Source: a virus. From it: DNA of 64,000 nt. The notes beneath the pieces were generated by a model. That model was given only the letters and a program-made list of their open reading frames with translations. It did not search any database and had not been told where the DNA came from. The translations under genes were made by a program, and so were the position numbers. The DNA lies in IMG/VR virus record IMGVR_UViG_3300035156_000206, positions 1 through 64,000 of that record. One strand, 5' to 3'. Positions 6,117 through 13,685 of the stretch are shown here, piece after piece (the stretch's first letter is position 1; each line of letters begins with the position of its first letter).

Positions 6117-6862
6117 TACAGACCGTGCTTGATGATCAGGCCGAACACTTCGTCCAGGGACGAGACCTCATTCACCTTGATGCTGACCTGGCGTCCGCCG
6201 GCCATCGGGAACGTCATTTCGTAGCGCGGGATGTGCGTGGCTTCGCCGATGCGATCCATGTGGTTGGGCAACTGTTGAACCGGTGCCTTTGCAACAGGAG
6301 CAGCATGCGCGCCAGAGATGGTTTCCTTGTTCTCGGCCTTGCGAGCGAGACGTTCAGCCTTCTTCGATGCCGATTCAGCTTCTTCGGCCGAGCGGTGCAT
6401 ATTCTTCTGGTACGACACTTTGCTCTTGGCCGATGTGATGGCGCGCTGATGAGTGCCGAGTTGTTCTGGCGACATGTCAGCCGTTGGAATCGCTTGCAGT
6501 GCCAGCAGGGCCGTTTGTGCTGCTTCCATCTTCGGCTTGATCTCTGCTGCGGTGGTTGTTTTGCGTGCCATGGTATTTCCTTTCGTCATTTGAGTGGAGT
6601 GTGTCCAACCCGTTGGAGGTGTGTACTCGGTCTCTGTTCCAAGTTCACTATTAATCACGATACCCAATGTATCGCGTACATGCTCCCGCGCCTTTGTCAG
6701 GTTCGGGAAAGGCTGATCGTCTACCGTCCAGCGCTTCTCCGGATGAGGCATACGTACCCCATCCGAAGTCTCCCCACGAACAATGAACTGGTCAATGTCC
6801 GGGAAGGAGCCATAGCGCTTATTGGGAAACAACCTTATTGCTGTAGTCGCACTGTTCTTCAA
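6116..6862 (-). CDS. hypothetical protein with possible internal second start
   Basis: A 248-residue open frame from a TTG that follows GAGGGG, about 48 bases below the promoter -10. Residues 1-95 look like a separate domain (FPNLTKAREHVRDTLG). At residue 98 an ATG preceded by AAAGGAAATACC would give a 151-residue alanine- and lysine-rich hel­ical protein (KKAERLARKAENKE) starting at 6571. Both products may be made. No family recognised. Confidence 0.7.
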   Translation of the reverse strand: MKNSATTAIRLFPNKRYGSFPDIDQFIVRGETSDGVRMPHPEKRWTVDDQPFPNLTKAREHVRDTLGIVINSELGTETEYTPPTGWTHSTQMTKGNTMARKTTTAAEIKPKMEAAQTALLALQAIPTADMSPEQLGTHQRAITSAKSKVSYQKNMHRSAEEAESASKKAERLARKAENKETISGAHAAPVAKAPVQQLPNHMDRIGEATHIPRYEMTFPMAGGRQVSIKVNEVSSLDEVFGLIIKHGL

Positions 6863-6909
6863 TATATCCCCTCGTCAGCTATTTTGATCAACGCTTAGTT
6901 GATAAGGCT

Positions 6910-6937
6910 ATTATACTGAAATTTGGAAATTAATCAA
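6910..6937 (-). promoter_or_regulatory. early promoter
   Basis: TTGATT and TATAAT, 16-bp spacer, overlapping the stop of the SprT-like gene. Confidence 0.8.
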
Positions 6938-7620
6938 CTCTTTTTTGTAAGATTGTGGTAATAGGTAGACGCACCAGCTTCTGTCAATCCTGCATCACGA
7001 ACTAGCTTCTTGATGACTGTCTTGCGGCTGCGGTCTTTGTTGCGCTTGATGATCCAGATGGCTTTGTCCTTCTTGGTACCAAATGCAATCTTCTCAGGCA
7101 TAGAGGTAGGAACATGGACTGGCTCCGAAGGAACGAGTCTGGTTTTGCAAGCAACACATTGGTACTTGTCCAACATGATCTTGCGGCGCATGATGCTGGC
7201 GTAGACGTGACTATCGTCGTTGCAAGCACAAAGGAACTTGTAGGTGGTGAACTGACGTTTGCTGATGTTCGTATCCAACCCATGACACCGATCAGGCTTC
7301 AGCCCCATCAGGATCATAATTGCCTTCCATTCCTTACCATGCGCTTGGGTATCATGTCCGTGAATGTGCTCTGTGATGACGTGAGCAACCTCATGAGGTA
7401 CAATTTGGTATAGGAACGCAGAAGGGTACGCACTCAGCAATATGGGATCGAAATTGACATGGTAGTGGATACCACGAGCCCAGCCAGCAGTCGTGTAGCT
7501 ACGCTGGTAGGTGATGATAAGAGGAGGAAGGTTTAAATCAGGATACACTGCCTCCACGCGTGCGATTGAGTCGAGGACGACAGCACGAACTTGGTTGTGG
7601 AGGTCAGGAGGGATGTTCAT
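6934..7620 (-). CDS. SprT-like zinc metalloprotease with C-terminal TYYxN domain
   Basis: A 228-residue SprT/Spartan-type protease. Zincin core HEVAH at 76-80 with a third ligand in HGKEW (His94), then a zinc ribbon with C131/C133 and C155/C158. Spartan proteases cut DNA-protein crosslinks; SprT homologues are common in phages. Residues about 199-224 (RKTVIKKLVRDAGLTEAGAS, then TYYHN) carry the same domain found as stand-alone proteins at 12131, 17392 and 18709. The ATG at 7620 follows AGGG; a TTG six codons upstream is possible. Confidence 0.88.
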   Translation of the reverse strand: MNIPPDLHNQVRAVVLDSIARVEAVYPDLNLPPLIITYQRSYTTAGWARGIHYHVNFDPILLSAYPSAFLYQIVPHEVAHVITEHIHGHDTQAHGKEWKAIMILMGLKPDRCHGLDTNISKRQFTTYKFLCACNDDSHVYASIMRRKIMLDKYQCVACKTRLVPSEPVHVPTSMPEKIAFGTKKDKAIWIIKRNKDRSRKTVIKKLVRDAGLTEAGASTYYHNLTKKS

Positions 7621-7645
7621 GTCCCTATTTATGGGCAACTAATGC

Positions 7646-7751
7646 CATATGGGGTGAGTTGTGGGCCCGTAATTCGCGCTTCATCGCTAGCGCCGCCAAA
7701 GGCGGCAAAGCTTGGTTCGCACTTTTCTGTTTGCACAACCCACCCCATATG
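7646..7751 (-). ncRNA. candidate structured RNA C (long hairpin)
   Basis: An 18-bp inverted repeat (CATATGGGGTGAGTTGTG at 7646-7663, its near-perfect complement at 7734-7751, one mismatch) encloses about 70 bases with an inner GCCGCC-AAA-GGCGGC hairpin. No coding frame. It lies between RNA B and the SprT-like gene and could be part of that gene's leader. Confidence 0.5.
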
Positions 7752-7758
7752 ACACTAT

Positions 7759-7898
7759 GTAGATGACTAAAGGGTGGCCACCGAAGGCGCCTGCGAGAAG
7801 GGAAGCCTGACGAAAGGAGGAGGTCTCAGCCCGCCTTGGGGGGAAGGTGGATCTCTACTTTACGCAAGCGGCCTCGGCGCCACTCTTTAATCGACTAC
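7759..7898 (-). ncRNA. candidate small RNA B
   Basis: About 140 bases closed by a long end-to-end stem: GTAG..GATTAAAGAGTGGC at the 5' end pairs with GCCACCCTTTAGTC..CTAC at the 3' end. The expected transcription start of the promoter at 7905-7933 falls at the first base of that stem. No coding frame and no known family recognised; the rod shape is 6S-like in outline only. Confidence 0.55.
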
Positions 7899-7904
7899 AA
7901 GATC

Positions 7905-7933
7905 ATTTTATCACATACATCGTCAAAAGTCAA
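7905..7933 (-). promoter_or_regulatory. promoter of RNA B
   Basis: TTGACT and TAAAAT, 17-bp spacer, no coding gene immediately downstream. Confidence 0.85.
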
Positions 7934-7949
7934 CGATTAATTCTGGGAT

Positions 7950-8213
7950 GAAGATTCAACTAGAGCTACTGCTGATGCAGGACTTAGGTAGCTACTCCCA
8001 GTCGTACACCAGCCTTCGAGTCCATCTCCGCTGACTCGCGCTCGATCCGGCATCCCCTGTCAGGGCCCTTCAACTGATTGGCTGCATGAGTGGTCTCAGT
8101 GTTCACGAACTGGTGCTCTATGCGCGGCACTCAACGAGCCGCAGAACGCGCGTTCATTAGTACTAAGCCCTACAGGCTGACAGGCCTGTTCACTCACTTC
8201 TAGTTGAACCTTC
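7950..8213 (-). ncRNA. candidate structured RNA A
   Basis: About 264 bases without a coding frame, closed by a 15-bp stem: GAAGGTTCAACTAGA near 8213 pairs with TCTAGTTGAATCTTC near 7950 (14 of 15, one G-U). Upstream, 8214-8260 forms a second hairpin, CTTTATG..GCATG against CATGCTCATAAAG. It is probably transcribed by readthrough from the tmRNA promoter. I do not recognise the family and see no group I intron or RNase P core motif. Confidence 0.5.
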
Positions 8214-8322
8214 TTTATGAGCATGTCTCTATATAATGGCATGCGCATAAAGAAGATCCCTCTTCTTCCTAGTTTCCGTTCTAGGTTATGGGGCACTCCC
8301 CATTCGGTAACTGCAAGTTATT

Positions 8323-8475
8323 TGGTACCGGGGGCAGGCCTCGAACCTGCAAAAAAGCAAACTCAACACGGCCGTGCCTTGTTCGCCCTTACAACCCATG
8401 GCCTCCCCACTCACCTAGTCTAGCTTCACTGAGCAGGTACTAACACAGGGCGTCTACCACTTTCGCCACCCCAGC
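8323..8475 (-). tRNA. tRNA-Leu (CAA) with a 60-nt insertion in the anticodon loop
   Basis: Acceptor GCTGGGG/CCCCGGT, leucine-type D-arm GCGAAAGTGGTAGACGC, T-arm GCAGG-TTCGAGG-CCTGC and encoded CCA. The anticodon stem CTGTG/CACGG encloses 67 bases instead of 7. Removing 60 bases (8382-8441) leaves loop TT-CAA-GG, anticodon CAA, which suits a class II leucine tRNA. The insert shares GGGGAGGCC with the tRNA-Lys insert. The variable arm pairs poorly, so decay is the alternative reading. Confidence 0.6.
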
Positions 8476-8483
8476 ATAACTCT

Positions 8484-8645
8484 TTAGTCGACGAGGTCAC
8501 CCGCGTCAACAAAACTTTCACCCCAACGAACCATCAGGCCAAGCAGGAAGCCAACAACGGCACCGATAACAGGCTCTGCCCAGACATAATGTCCAACGAC
8601 GGCACCGAGAGCAGTACTCAACACCAACAGCAAAAATGTCAACAT
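8484..8645 (-). CDS. 53-aa membrane protein
   Basis: Two hydrophobic segments (LTFLLLVLSTALGAVVGHYV and PVIGAVVGFLLGLMVRW) joined by a short loop, then an acidic tail. A perfect AAGGAG stands before the ATG. It sits between the tmRNA coding piece and the split tRNA-Leu in the same transcript. Function unknown. Confidence 0.75.
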   Translation of the reverse strand: MLTFLLLVLSTALGAVVGHYVWAEPVIGAVVGFLLGLMVRWGESFVDAGDLVD

Positions 8646-8662
8646 GCACTACTCCTTAAAAT

Positions 8663-9059
8663 GGGTCCCCCTTTCGATGACAGGGACTAGTGAACCTTTC
8701 GGCTCAGTAGCGGGGGATTATTTCAACCCTGCAAAGTTAGTTAGGCGTAAGCCGCTACTTTGAATTGTGAGTCGTTTGCATTTACATGCTTGCATCTTTT
8801 CGCCTTACGGCCGAGGATCGCTTCTCGTGTTGTCAACCTACGGTTATCTCACCACGTCGAAACCAGGTCGCCCCCATCAGCTGCACTTTCAGGTCTATGT
8901 CTGGTGTACCAGTCCTGAGAATTGATGTTATCTCATCTTCGAAAGCGCAGTTGGTGGAGGCGGCGGGAATCGAACCCGCGTCCGCAATGCCTTCACTTTG
9001 GCATCTGGATAGGTCTTACCCTACCCCACAACAATGTATCCGTTGATTTCTCAACTGAT
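8663..9059 (-). ncRNA. ssrA: circularly permuted (two-piece) tmRNA
   Basis: The acceptor part comes first: it ends GCGGACGCGGG-TTCGATT-CCCGC-CGCCTCC-ACCA, finishing at 8952. Then come 76 bases (8876-8951) whose ends pair (CTGC.CTTTC/GAAAG.GCAG). The coding piece starts at 8875 with GGGGGCGACCTGG, the conserved GGTTTCGACG follows, and GGGGGCG pairs with CGCCTCC of the acceptor piece. Coding GTAGGTT also pairs with acceptor GACCTAT (P2). The tag reading frame starts at 8779. A CCCCC/GGGGG pseudoknot near 8725 and 8668 closes the coding piece. The order proves permutation; the mature pieces should be about 8663-8875 and 8952 to about 9035. Confidence 0.9.
8741..8779 (-). other. tmRNA tag reading frame ANDSQFKVAAYA
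   Basis: The resume codon GCA follows TGTAAAT and the frame reads ANDSQFKVAAYA then TAA. The AND start is typical of proteobacterial tags. The end AAYA differs from the usual ALAA, whose last residues are what ClpXP and SspB-type degradation recognise. Confidence 0.85.
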
Positions 9060-9065
9060 GAAGCC

Positions 9066-9094
9066 ATTATATAGACTTCTTCAGTTGAAGTCAA
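9066..9094 (-). promoter_or_regulatory. tmRNA promoter
   Basis: TTGACT and TATAAT, 17-bp spacer; expected start near 9059, about 24 bases before the acceptor piece. Confidence 0.9.
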
Positions 9095-9103
9095 CAGTTA
9101 ATT

Positions 9104-9439
9104 TCACAAGAGCTGATCAGCCAGCTTGACCAACTCGGCACGGTCCAGTTCAAACTCCGGACGCAGACGCTCCTGTTTCGACGATTGTGCCTCAGGCCAG
9201 TATGCCAGCTCATGAGGAGTCTTCATGGTCGAATGGTGAATCCCAGCCAAGCGGTTCCACTTCAACTCGGTTGGATGGAAGACCGAGATGATCGCATGCG
9301 ACTGGAAGTCATACGAGTCGCTCTTGATCGAGATGGACAACTTGTGCCCCTTCATTTCGAAAACTTGATGCAGCGTCAATGACTGACGCGCTTTAAGAAT
9401 TTCGTCCTGAATCATTTTGATCTTGGATGCTTTTGCCAT
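9104..9439 (-). CDS. hypothetical early protein
   Basis: A 111-residue protein, helical at both ends with a possible beta-rich centre (LSISIKSDSYDFQSHAIISV). Unrecognised. Single-gene unit behind the promoter at 9476-9503. Confidence 0.8.
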   Translation of the reverse strand: MAKASKIKMIQDEILKARQSLTLHQVFEMKGHKLSISIKSDSYDFQSHAIISVFHPTELKWNRLAGIHHSTMKTPHELAYWPEAQSSKQERLRPEFELDRAELVKLADQLL

Positions 9440-9475
9440 TTTGTTCTCCTTGGGTTTCGTCAGTTGATATAGCTT

Positions 9476-9503
9476 ATTATACTGACTTTTGGAAAAATGT
9501 CAA
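9476..9503 (-). promoter_or_regulatory. early promoter
   Basis: TTGACA and TATAAT, 16-bp spacer, for the gene at 9104-9439. Confidence 0.9.
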
Positions 9504-9955
9504 CTGGCTTTCCAAGGGTTAGCTTTGGGAATCACTTCGCCATTCTTGACCTTGTAGAACTCGCTACCTTCCTGGCGGTACAGTGGACTGACCTTGGCGT
9601 CAGCTATTTCAGCATTCGCTAAATCGTCCCAGAGAGCTTCCAGGTGCTCGTAGTAGTTCTTCCGGTGATGCTTGCGGTACAGCCGGTTGACGTCTTCCAT
9701 CGTGAAGCCGTGCTTCCGCATGTACGGACCCAACTGGTCAATTGGGTCGCCACCGTCGCAGGCGTAGCCGAGGGCATTATCGGCAGCCTGATAGAGAGCC
9801 TGCAACTTCAGGTCATTGATGGCCTTGCGTTCAGCAGCGGTCTGCCTCTTAGGCGCATCATAGCTTTCGCGCCACGCTTCCACTCCCGATTGGTTCAGGT
9901 TGCGGAAGCGTTTGTAGGTGCCCGATTTATTTGGGACTTGAACGGATGAGCTCAT
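9500..9955 (-). CDS. hypothetical protein
   Basis: A 151-residue, mostly helical protein starting MSSSVQVPNKSGTYKRF. The start codon overlaps the stop of the upstream gene (ATGA); a longer frame reads back through that gene. Third gene of the operon from 10753. No family recognised. Confidence 0.8.
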   Translation of the reverse strand: MSSSVQVPNKSGTYKRFRNLNQSGVEAWRESYDAPKRQTAAERKAINDLKLQALYQAADNALGYACDGGDPIDQLGPYMRKHGFTMEDVNRLYRKHHRKNYYEHLEALWDDLANAEIADAKVSPLYRQEGSEFYKVKNGEVIPKANPWKAS

Positions 9956-10146
9956 GGCGCAGTGTAGGTGAACAAGCACATTGCTTGTTGTTGAAGGACG
10001 GAACGACCACGGTCGCAATTGTTGATCTTGGTGACTGCCGCAATGGCAACCAAAGGATCGTCAAACGCGACGGTGATAGTATGGACAGCAACCTGACCAC
10101 CATTTGGGGTCATGGTAGTGGTCACCAGGATTTGGAATTGGCTCAT
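9952..10146 (-). CDS. hypothetical protein
   Basis: A 64-residue, beta-rich protein (FQILVTTTMTPNGGQVAVHT, then VAFDDPLVAIAAV). ATGA overlaps both neighbours, so the three genes are translationally coupled. The pattern resembles a small phage protein predicting one sheet and one helix; function unknown. Confidence 0.8.
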   Translation of the reverse strand: MSQFQILVTTTMTPNGGQVAVHTITVAFDDPLVAIAAVTKINNCDRGRSVLQQQAMCLFTYTAP

Positions 10147-10715
10147 GCCCAGATCCCCTTGCGCAGGTTGTATTCGTACGTCGTCGCACCTGGCTTCGAC
10201 AACTGGAGTTCTTTCATGAACAGCTCGATGATCTGGTGCTTGTCAGGCATGTTCGCAATGTTCTGCTTGTACAGTGCGATACAGCGGTCTTTCTTCGACA
10301 TGCCACTCGAACGAGCGATGCGTGGCTTCTTGGCTGTGGTACCGAGTTCTTCAGCCGCAATGACTGCTTCAGCGTGCTTCTCGGCAATCACGTCAGGATT
10401 GACCCATGGGTTCTTTGCGAGGAACTCACCAGCCTTCTTCTGCGCCAGAGCAATGGCTTGGTCAATCTCCATGTACTCTTTCATGTTGTAGAAGCGGACC
10501 GATTCCTGGATCAGGTAGCCAAACACCAATTCGGCAACCTTAACATCCTTCGTTTCCACATCCTGCTCCGTGAGCTCCTTGATGTAGGCATCGAAGTTGC
10601 ACTTCAGACCTGCAGCACGCTCAATCAGGTTGTCGCGGACGAAGTACTGTGCCGAAACAAAACTGTCAGTTGGAATGCCCATCGCTTTGATACGTTCAAT
10701 GATTACTGGTACCAT
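10143..10715 (-). CDS. protein with C-terminal GATTYEYN (TYYxN-type) domain
   Basis: A 190-residue protein, start MVPVIIERIKAMG set by GAAGGAG. The last 50 residues (DKHQIIELFMKELQLSKPGA, then TTYEYN) belong to the domain family seen at 12131, 17392, 18709 and the SprT C-terminus. The N-terminal 130 residues are helical and unrecognised. The tail is probably a helix-turn-helix-like DNA-binding unit (inference). Confidence 0.8.
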   Translation of the reverse strand: MVPVIIERIKAMGIPTDSFVSAQYFVRDNLIERAAGLKCNFDAYIKELTEQDVETKDVKVAELVFGYLIQESVRFYNMKEYMEIDQAIALAQKKAGEFLAKNPWVNPDVIAEKHAEAVIAAEELGTTAKKPRIARSSGMSKKDRCIALYKQNIANMPDKHQIIELFMKELQLSKPGATTYEYNLRKGIWA

Positions 10716-10752
10716 GATGACTTCTCCTTCGTCGTTGGATTCAATATAGACA

Positions 10753-10780
10753 ATTATACTCACTTTTGGAAAAATGTCAA
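10753..10780 (-). promoter_or_regulatory. early promoter
   Basis: TTGACA and TATAAT, 16-bp spacer, for the three coupled genes at 9500-10715. Confidence 0.9.
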
Positions 10781-10793
10781 CAGTTGCTTTCCA

Positions 10794-10801
10794 AATAAAT
10801 A
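10794..10801 (+). promoter_or_regulatory. possible late promoter AATAAATA
   Basis: One mismatch to the T4 late consensus TATAAATA, 21 bases upstream of the gene at 10822. Confidence 0.45.
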
Positions 10802-10821
10802 AAGCATCATAGGAGCACACA

Positions 10822-11073
10822 ATGGCAATAGAACCATCCGGCATCATATATTTGTTGAAGAAGATCGAGGTAGCGGCAGATATCGAAACGACACTGGCAG
10901 AGATTTATATCAACCTGCCAACATGCATCAATCGCGCAATTGGAACCCTCCAGTGTACTCAATTAGAAAACGAGTACCGAGGGGTCATGCAGAAACTGAA
11001 GGTCGACTTTGAGTTCGACCTTCATCAAGCTTTCAAAGACCAGGTTGGAAAGATCCTGGCCCGTCCACGTTAA
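10822..11073 (+). CDS. hypothetical protein
   Basis: An 83-residue, mainly helical protein (YLLKKIEVAADIETTLAEIY), unrecognised. AGGAG precedes the ATG. It is the first plus-strand gene of the window and its end overlaps the convergent gene at 11070. Confidence 0.75.
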   Translation: MAIEPSGIIYLLKKIEVAADIETTLAEIYINLPTCINRAIGTLQCTQLENEYRGVMQKLKVDFEFDLHQAFKDQVGKILARPR

Positions 11074-11606
11074 TGGACTGTGGTGTTCGGCGGCACTGAA
11101 GCTTCTGGCTCACCATTCTCGGCCCGCTCCTGAGCCGCCCGTCCGGCCATCATCAATGATACGATGGCTGCGACGAGTGGATGCTGCTCGCGCTCCTCTT
11201 CATCATCGTCACCATGAACCATTTGGCAACCAGGGCACCAGCCTTCAGGCTTGTCTTCATCGCCGGCCTTGGTTTTGATCTCGGCCTTCTTGCGAGCCAC
11301 GAATTCGTCAACAGCACCCTTCGTGATGATCTTGTGCTCTTCCAGGATCACGAGCATCTCGCCCATGACTTCGGACACGCCAGCAATCAAGCCAAGTGGC
11401 ATCGCAATTTGTGCGTGCCCGATTTGGTTCATGGTAAGGCCAGGTGGCGCCTGTTCCAGGATGTGTTCCATCGCATCAGCAAACTTCTCATGCAACGCAG
11501 CGGCCCCGGCCGCAACATGCAAGATGCGTTCTTCTTTTGACATACCAGCGAGGAACTCCTCGTGGTCCTTTTTCTGCTCAGCTTGCTTCTCTTTGGTCGT
11601 TGCCAT
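11070..11606 (-). CDS. hypothetical protein with CPGC motif
   Basis: A 178-residue acidic helical protein. Residues about 133-140 read WCPGCQMVHGDDDEEE, a CxxC that may bind a metal. The helix before it repeats a LHEKFADAMEHILE pattern. Unrecognised. Own promoter at 11637-11664. Confidence 0.8.
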   Translation of the reverse strand: MATTKEKQAEQKKDHEEFLAGMSKEERILHVAAGAAALHEKFADAMEHILEQAPPGLTMNQIGHAQIAMPLGLIAGVSEVMGEMLVILEEHKIITKGAVDEFVARKKAEIKTKAGDEDKPEGWCPGCQMVHGDDDEEEREQHPLVAAIVSLMMAGRAAQERAENGEPEASVPPNTTVH

Positions 11607-11636
11607 TTTATTCCCTTTCGTCTAAGTGATGTGTTC

Positions 11637-11664
11637 ATTATAGACAGAATTTGTGTAAAGTCAA
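11637..11664 (-). promoter_or_regulatory. early promoter
   Basis: TTGACT and TATAAT, 16-bp spacer, without the AAAAGTCA half-site. Confidence 0.85.
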
Positions 11665-11737
11665 CAGTAATATTGAGATAGCATTATTAAGCAAAAGCTA
11701 TTATAATGAGGGAACTATACAACTTCGGGAGTTTCCC

Positions 11738-11992
11738 ATGTCGCATGCTCTAGTGACCCTCATTGATGAGGTTTTGAAAGACGCTGAGGTTCATGATGTT
11801 GAGGTGTCAATCCAAGTCGACACCGGATCGAAGACGATGGGTGCATCTTATAAGGACGATGTTGGGATGTGCCGCTACTACGTCAATGATATCGATGCCC
11901 TGTGGTATGAGATCCAGAAGGAACTGGAAGGCGAACAAACCTCAATGATCGACGCTTTTTGGTCAATCTTGAATACCGTATATAAGATTTAA
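11738..11992 (+). CDS. hypothetical protein
   Basis: An 84-residue protein starting MSHALVTLIDEV after CGGGAG. Alternating charged and beta-prone stretches (DVEVSIQVDTGSKTMGASYK). TATAAT at 11702 could be its -10, but no good -35 is spaced correctly. Confidence 0.75.
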   Translation: MSHALVTLIDEVLKDAEVHDVEVSIQVDTGSKTMGASYKDDVGMCRYYVNDIDALWYEIQKELEGEQTSMIDAFWSILNTVYKI

Positions 11993-12036
11993 ATGAAAAA
12001 CCATTGAGAAATCTCAAGGGCCTTAGCAGATTACCG

Positions 12037-12064
12037 TTGATTTCTGATATTTCCACCGTATGAT
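12037..12064 (+). promoter_or_regulatory. promoter
   Basis: TTGATT and TATGAT, 16-bp spacer, for the TYYQN-domain gene at 12131. Confidence 0.75.
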
Positions 12065-12130
12065 TAAGTTATCAACTCTACCGCACTCAATAGTGGGAGC
12101 GGGGAAGTTACTAACCCAAGGAGAATCAAG

Positions 12131-12463
12131 ATGGCAACCTCGAATCGTAATCACGGCTCTAAAGCACCATTGGTCCCTGAGCCACAGCACACCGGCCGCA
12201 ACGCGGAATCGTTCTCGACGCAGCAAGGCAGCAACAAAGCAGCCATTGCCCGCAAAATCTTTAACGAGATCGGTACCGACCAGCCACGCAAGGCCGTCAT
12301 CGAGCGCTTCCAGTCCGAAGCACACCTGACCCCTGCAGGCGCGGCAACCTACTACCAGAACATGAAAAAAGAAGCCGGCCTCGTCGCAGTTGGCGGCCCA
12401 GGCAACACACGCGCGCAAAACAATGCGCCGGCTGAAGGCGGCGCAGCAACGGCCAAGAAATAA
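12131..12463 (+). CDS. stand-alone TYYQN-domain protein (putative nucleoid-type DNA-binding protein)
   Basis: A 110-residue protein with low-complexity ends and a central domain at about 37-82 (KAAIARKIFNEIG, then RKAVIERFQSEAHLTPAGA and TYYQNMKKEAGLV). The same pattern occurs in four other proteins here. AAGGAG precedes the ATG, and a strong promoter and terminator make it a highly expressed single-gene unit. The Lys/Arg content and repeat flanks suggest DNA binding; this is inference. Confidence 0.85.
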   Translation: MATSNRNHGSKAPLVPEPQHTGRNAESFSTQQGSNKAAIARKIFNEIGTDQPRKAVIERFQSEAHLTPAGAATYYQNMKKEAGLVAVGGPGNTRAQNNAPAEGGAATAKK

Positions 12464-12509
12464 TTCACTTACCGGTGATTATCTGGCCCCCTTTATGGTG
12501 GCCATGTTT

Positions 12510-12537
12510 GGGGAGACTTCGGTCTCCCCCTTTTTTA
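12510..12537 (+). terminator. rho-independent terminator
   Basis: GGGGAGAC-TTCG-GTCTCCCC followed by TTTTTT. Confidence 0.95.
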
Positions 12538-12546
12538 TCCCTACTG

Positions 12547-12574
12547 TTGACTTTCTTCCAAATGTCAGTATAAT
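12547..12574 (+). promoter_or_regulatory. early promoter
   Basis: TTGACT and TATAAT, 16-bp spacer. The plus-strand member of the family with the GACTGACGAAAGGGAG leader. Confidence 0.9.
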
Positions 12575-12606
12575 GAAATCATCGACTGACGAAAGGGAGA
12601 TACAAA

Positions 12607-12972
12607 ATGAAATTTAGTGACCTCACAAGCGATGTTGCACGGGTAGATTATCTGAAGGCTCAGCTGACCCAGGATGACCGGTTGATCATGCGTTGCCTAT
12701 TGGCAATCTACAATAACCAGACCTTGGATGAACAAAGCTCCAAGACTGTTAACAAGCACAATGGCATCGGCTTTAAGTCGATGGATGCGAAGATCCTCAC
12801 GGAGTATGTACAGACGGCAGAGCGTCGTCGTGTGACTGAGGCTCTGGAGAACAAGAATGTTGAATTCTGCTTGGAGCGTGTACTGTCCGAGAAGCAGGCA
12901 GCATTCCTGCGCCGTGCAATGCCAAAGTATGCCCGTCAACTTTTGAAGGTAATCAAGGAGAAACAAAAATGA
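12607..12972 (+). CDS. hypothetical early protein
   Basis: A 121-residue helical protein starting MKFSDLTSDVARVDYL, unrecognised; the MKFSDL start is shared with the gene at 19133. First gene of a coupled pair. Confidence 0.8.
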   Translation: MKFSDLTSDVARVDYLKAQLTQDDRLIMRCLLAIYNNQTLDEQSSKTVNKHNGIGFKSMDAKILTEYVQTAERRRVTEALENKNVEFCLERVLSEKQAAFLRRAMPKYARQLLKVIKEKQK

Positions 12973-13250
12973 ACATCACTACCCAGGTAAGTCGTTTGGA
13001 TTCCAAATCTCGCAAAGTTGGTGGCGAGATGCAGCAAAGCACTGCCCACACCATCCAGGTTGATGGCAAAACCTTCCTTCATGGAGGACCTAAGGTAATT
13101 GTGACTGAGTACCCGAATGGGAAGACGACGATCACGGCCACCGAAGCATATGGTCGCATCTACTTGGTAGATGGGAAGGTACATCAATTTGCCTCCGTAC
13201 AAGCAGCAGCAGAAGCGCTGGTTGCAAAGGAGCTGAAACAAACTCCTTGA
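12969..13250 (+). CDS. hypothetical protein
   Basis: A 93-residue, beta-rich protein (HTIQVDGKTFLHGGPKVIVT) ending in an Ala-rich helix. ATGA overlap with the preceding gene. Unrecognised. Confidence 0.8.
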   Translation: MNITTQVSRLDSKSRKVGGEMQQSTAHTIQVDGKTFLHGGPKVIVTEYPNGKTTITATEAYGRIYLVDGKVHQFASVQAAAEALVAKELKQTP

Positions 13251-13293
13251 TCTTCAGGACCTACCTCCTCTACAATGCTCCACTTAGTTCCAT

Positions 13294-13301
13294 TATAAAT
13301 A
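13294..13301 (+). promoter_or_regulatory. late-promoter match TATAAATA
   Basis: Perfect T4-type late -10 with no gene downstream on this strand; it would transcribe the structured gene-free region. Confidence 0.5.
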
Positions 13302-13685
13302 TGGGACTACAGTGGATGTTTGTTTTTCGGGCATTATGTTTCCACTATAAAAACATAAAGAACGACGGGCCTTGGAGTAGAGCCCAATAACTACTAACCA
13401 GGTGGGGGATGTGCGAGCGACCCAATCCAACCGCTGTCGTAGCGGCGATTACAAACAGAAATGGGCAGACGGTTTATACATGATTTAGTTCATGCCGGCG
13501 TGACGGTCTCGACGATACAGAGACATGCTGATAAAACACCTTACGACCAAGATTGATCACTTCCAATCTTGAACTAGTTCTTTAGGACAGATTCCTTCTT
13601 CCAGGTTGAATTAATTTAAATTATTCCTTCCTGTTTTTGAAAAGCTCTGACCGGGTCCTAGGCTCATGTCCTGTACCCCTACGGG

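Noticed and set aside
7626-7633. Late promoter CATAAATA for the SprT gene
   Set aside because: It lies six bases from the start codon, too close to act as a promoter for that gene.
5421-8475. Group I introns in the split tRNAs
   Set aside because: Inserts of 117 and 60 bases are far below the size of a group I core and lack its conserved pairings.
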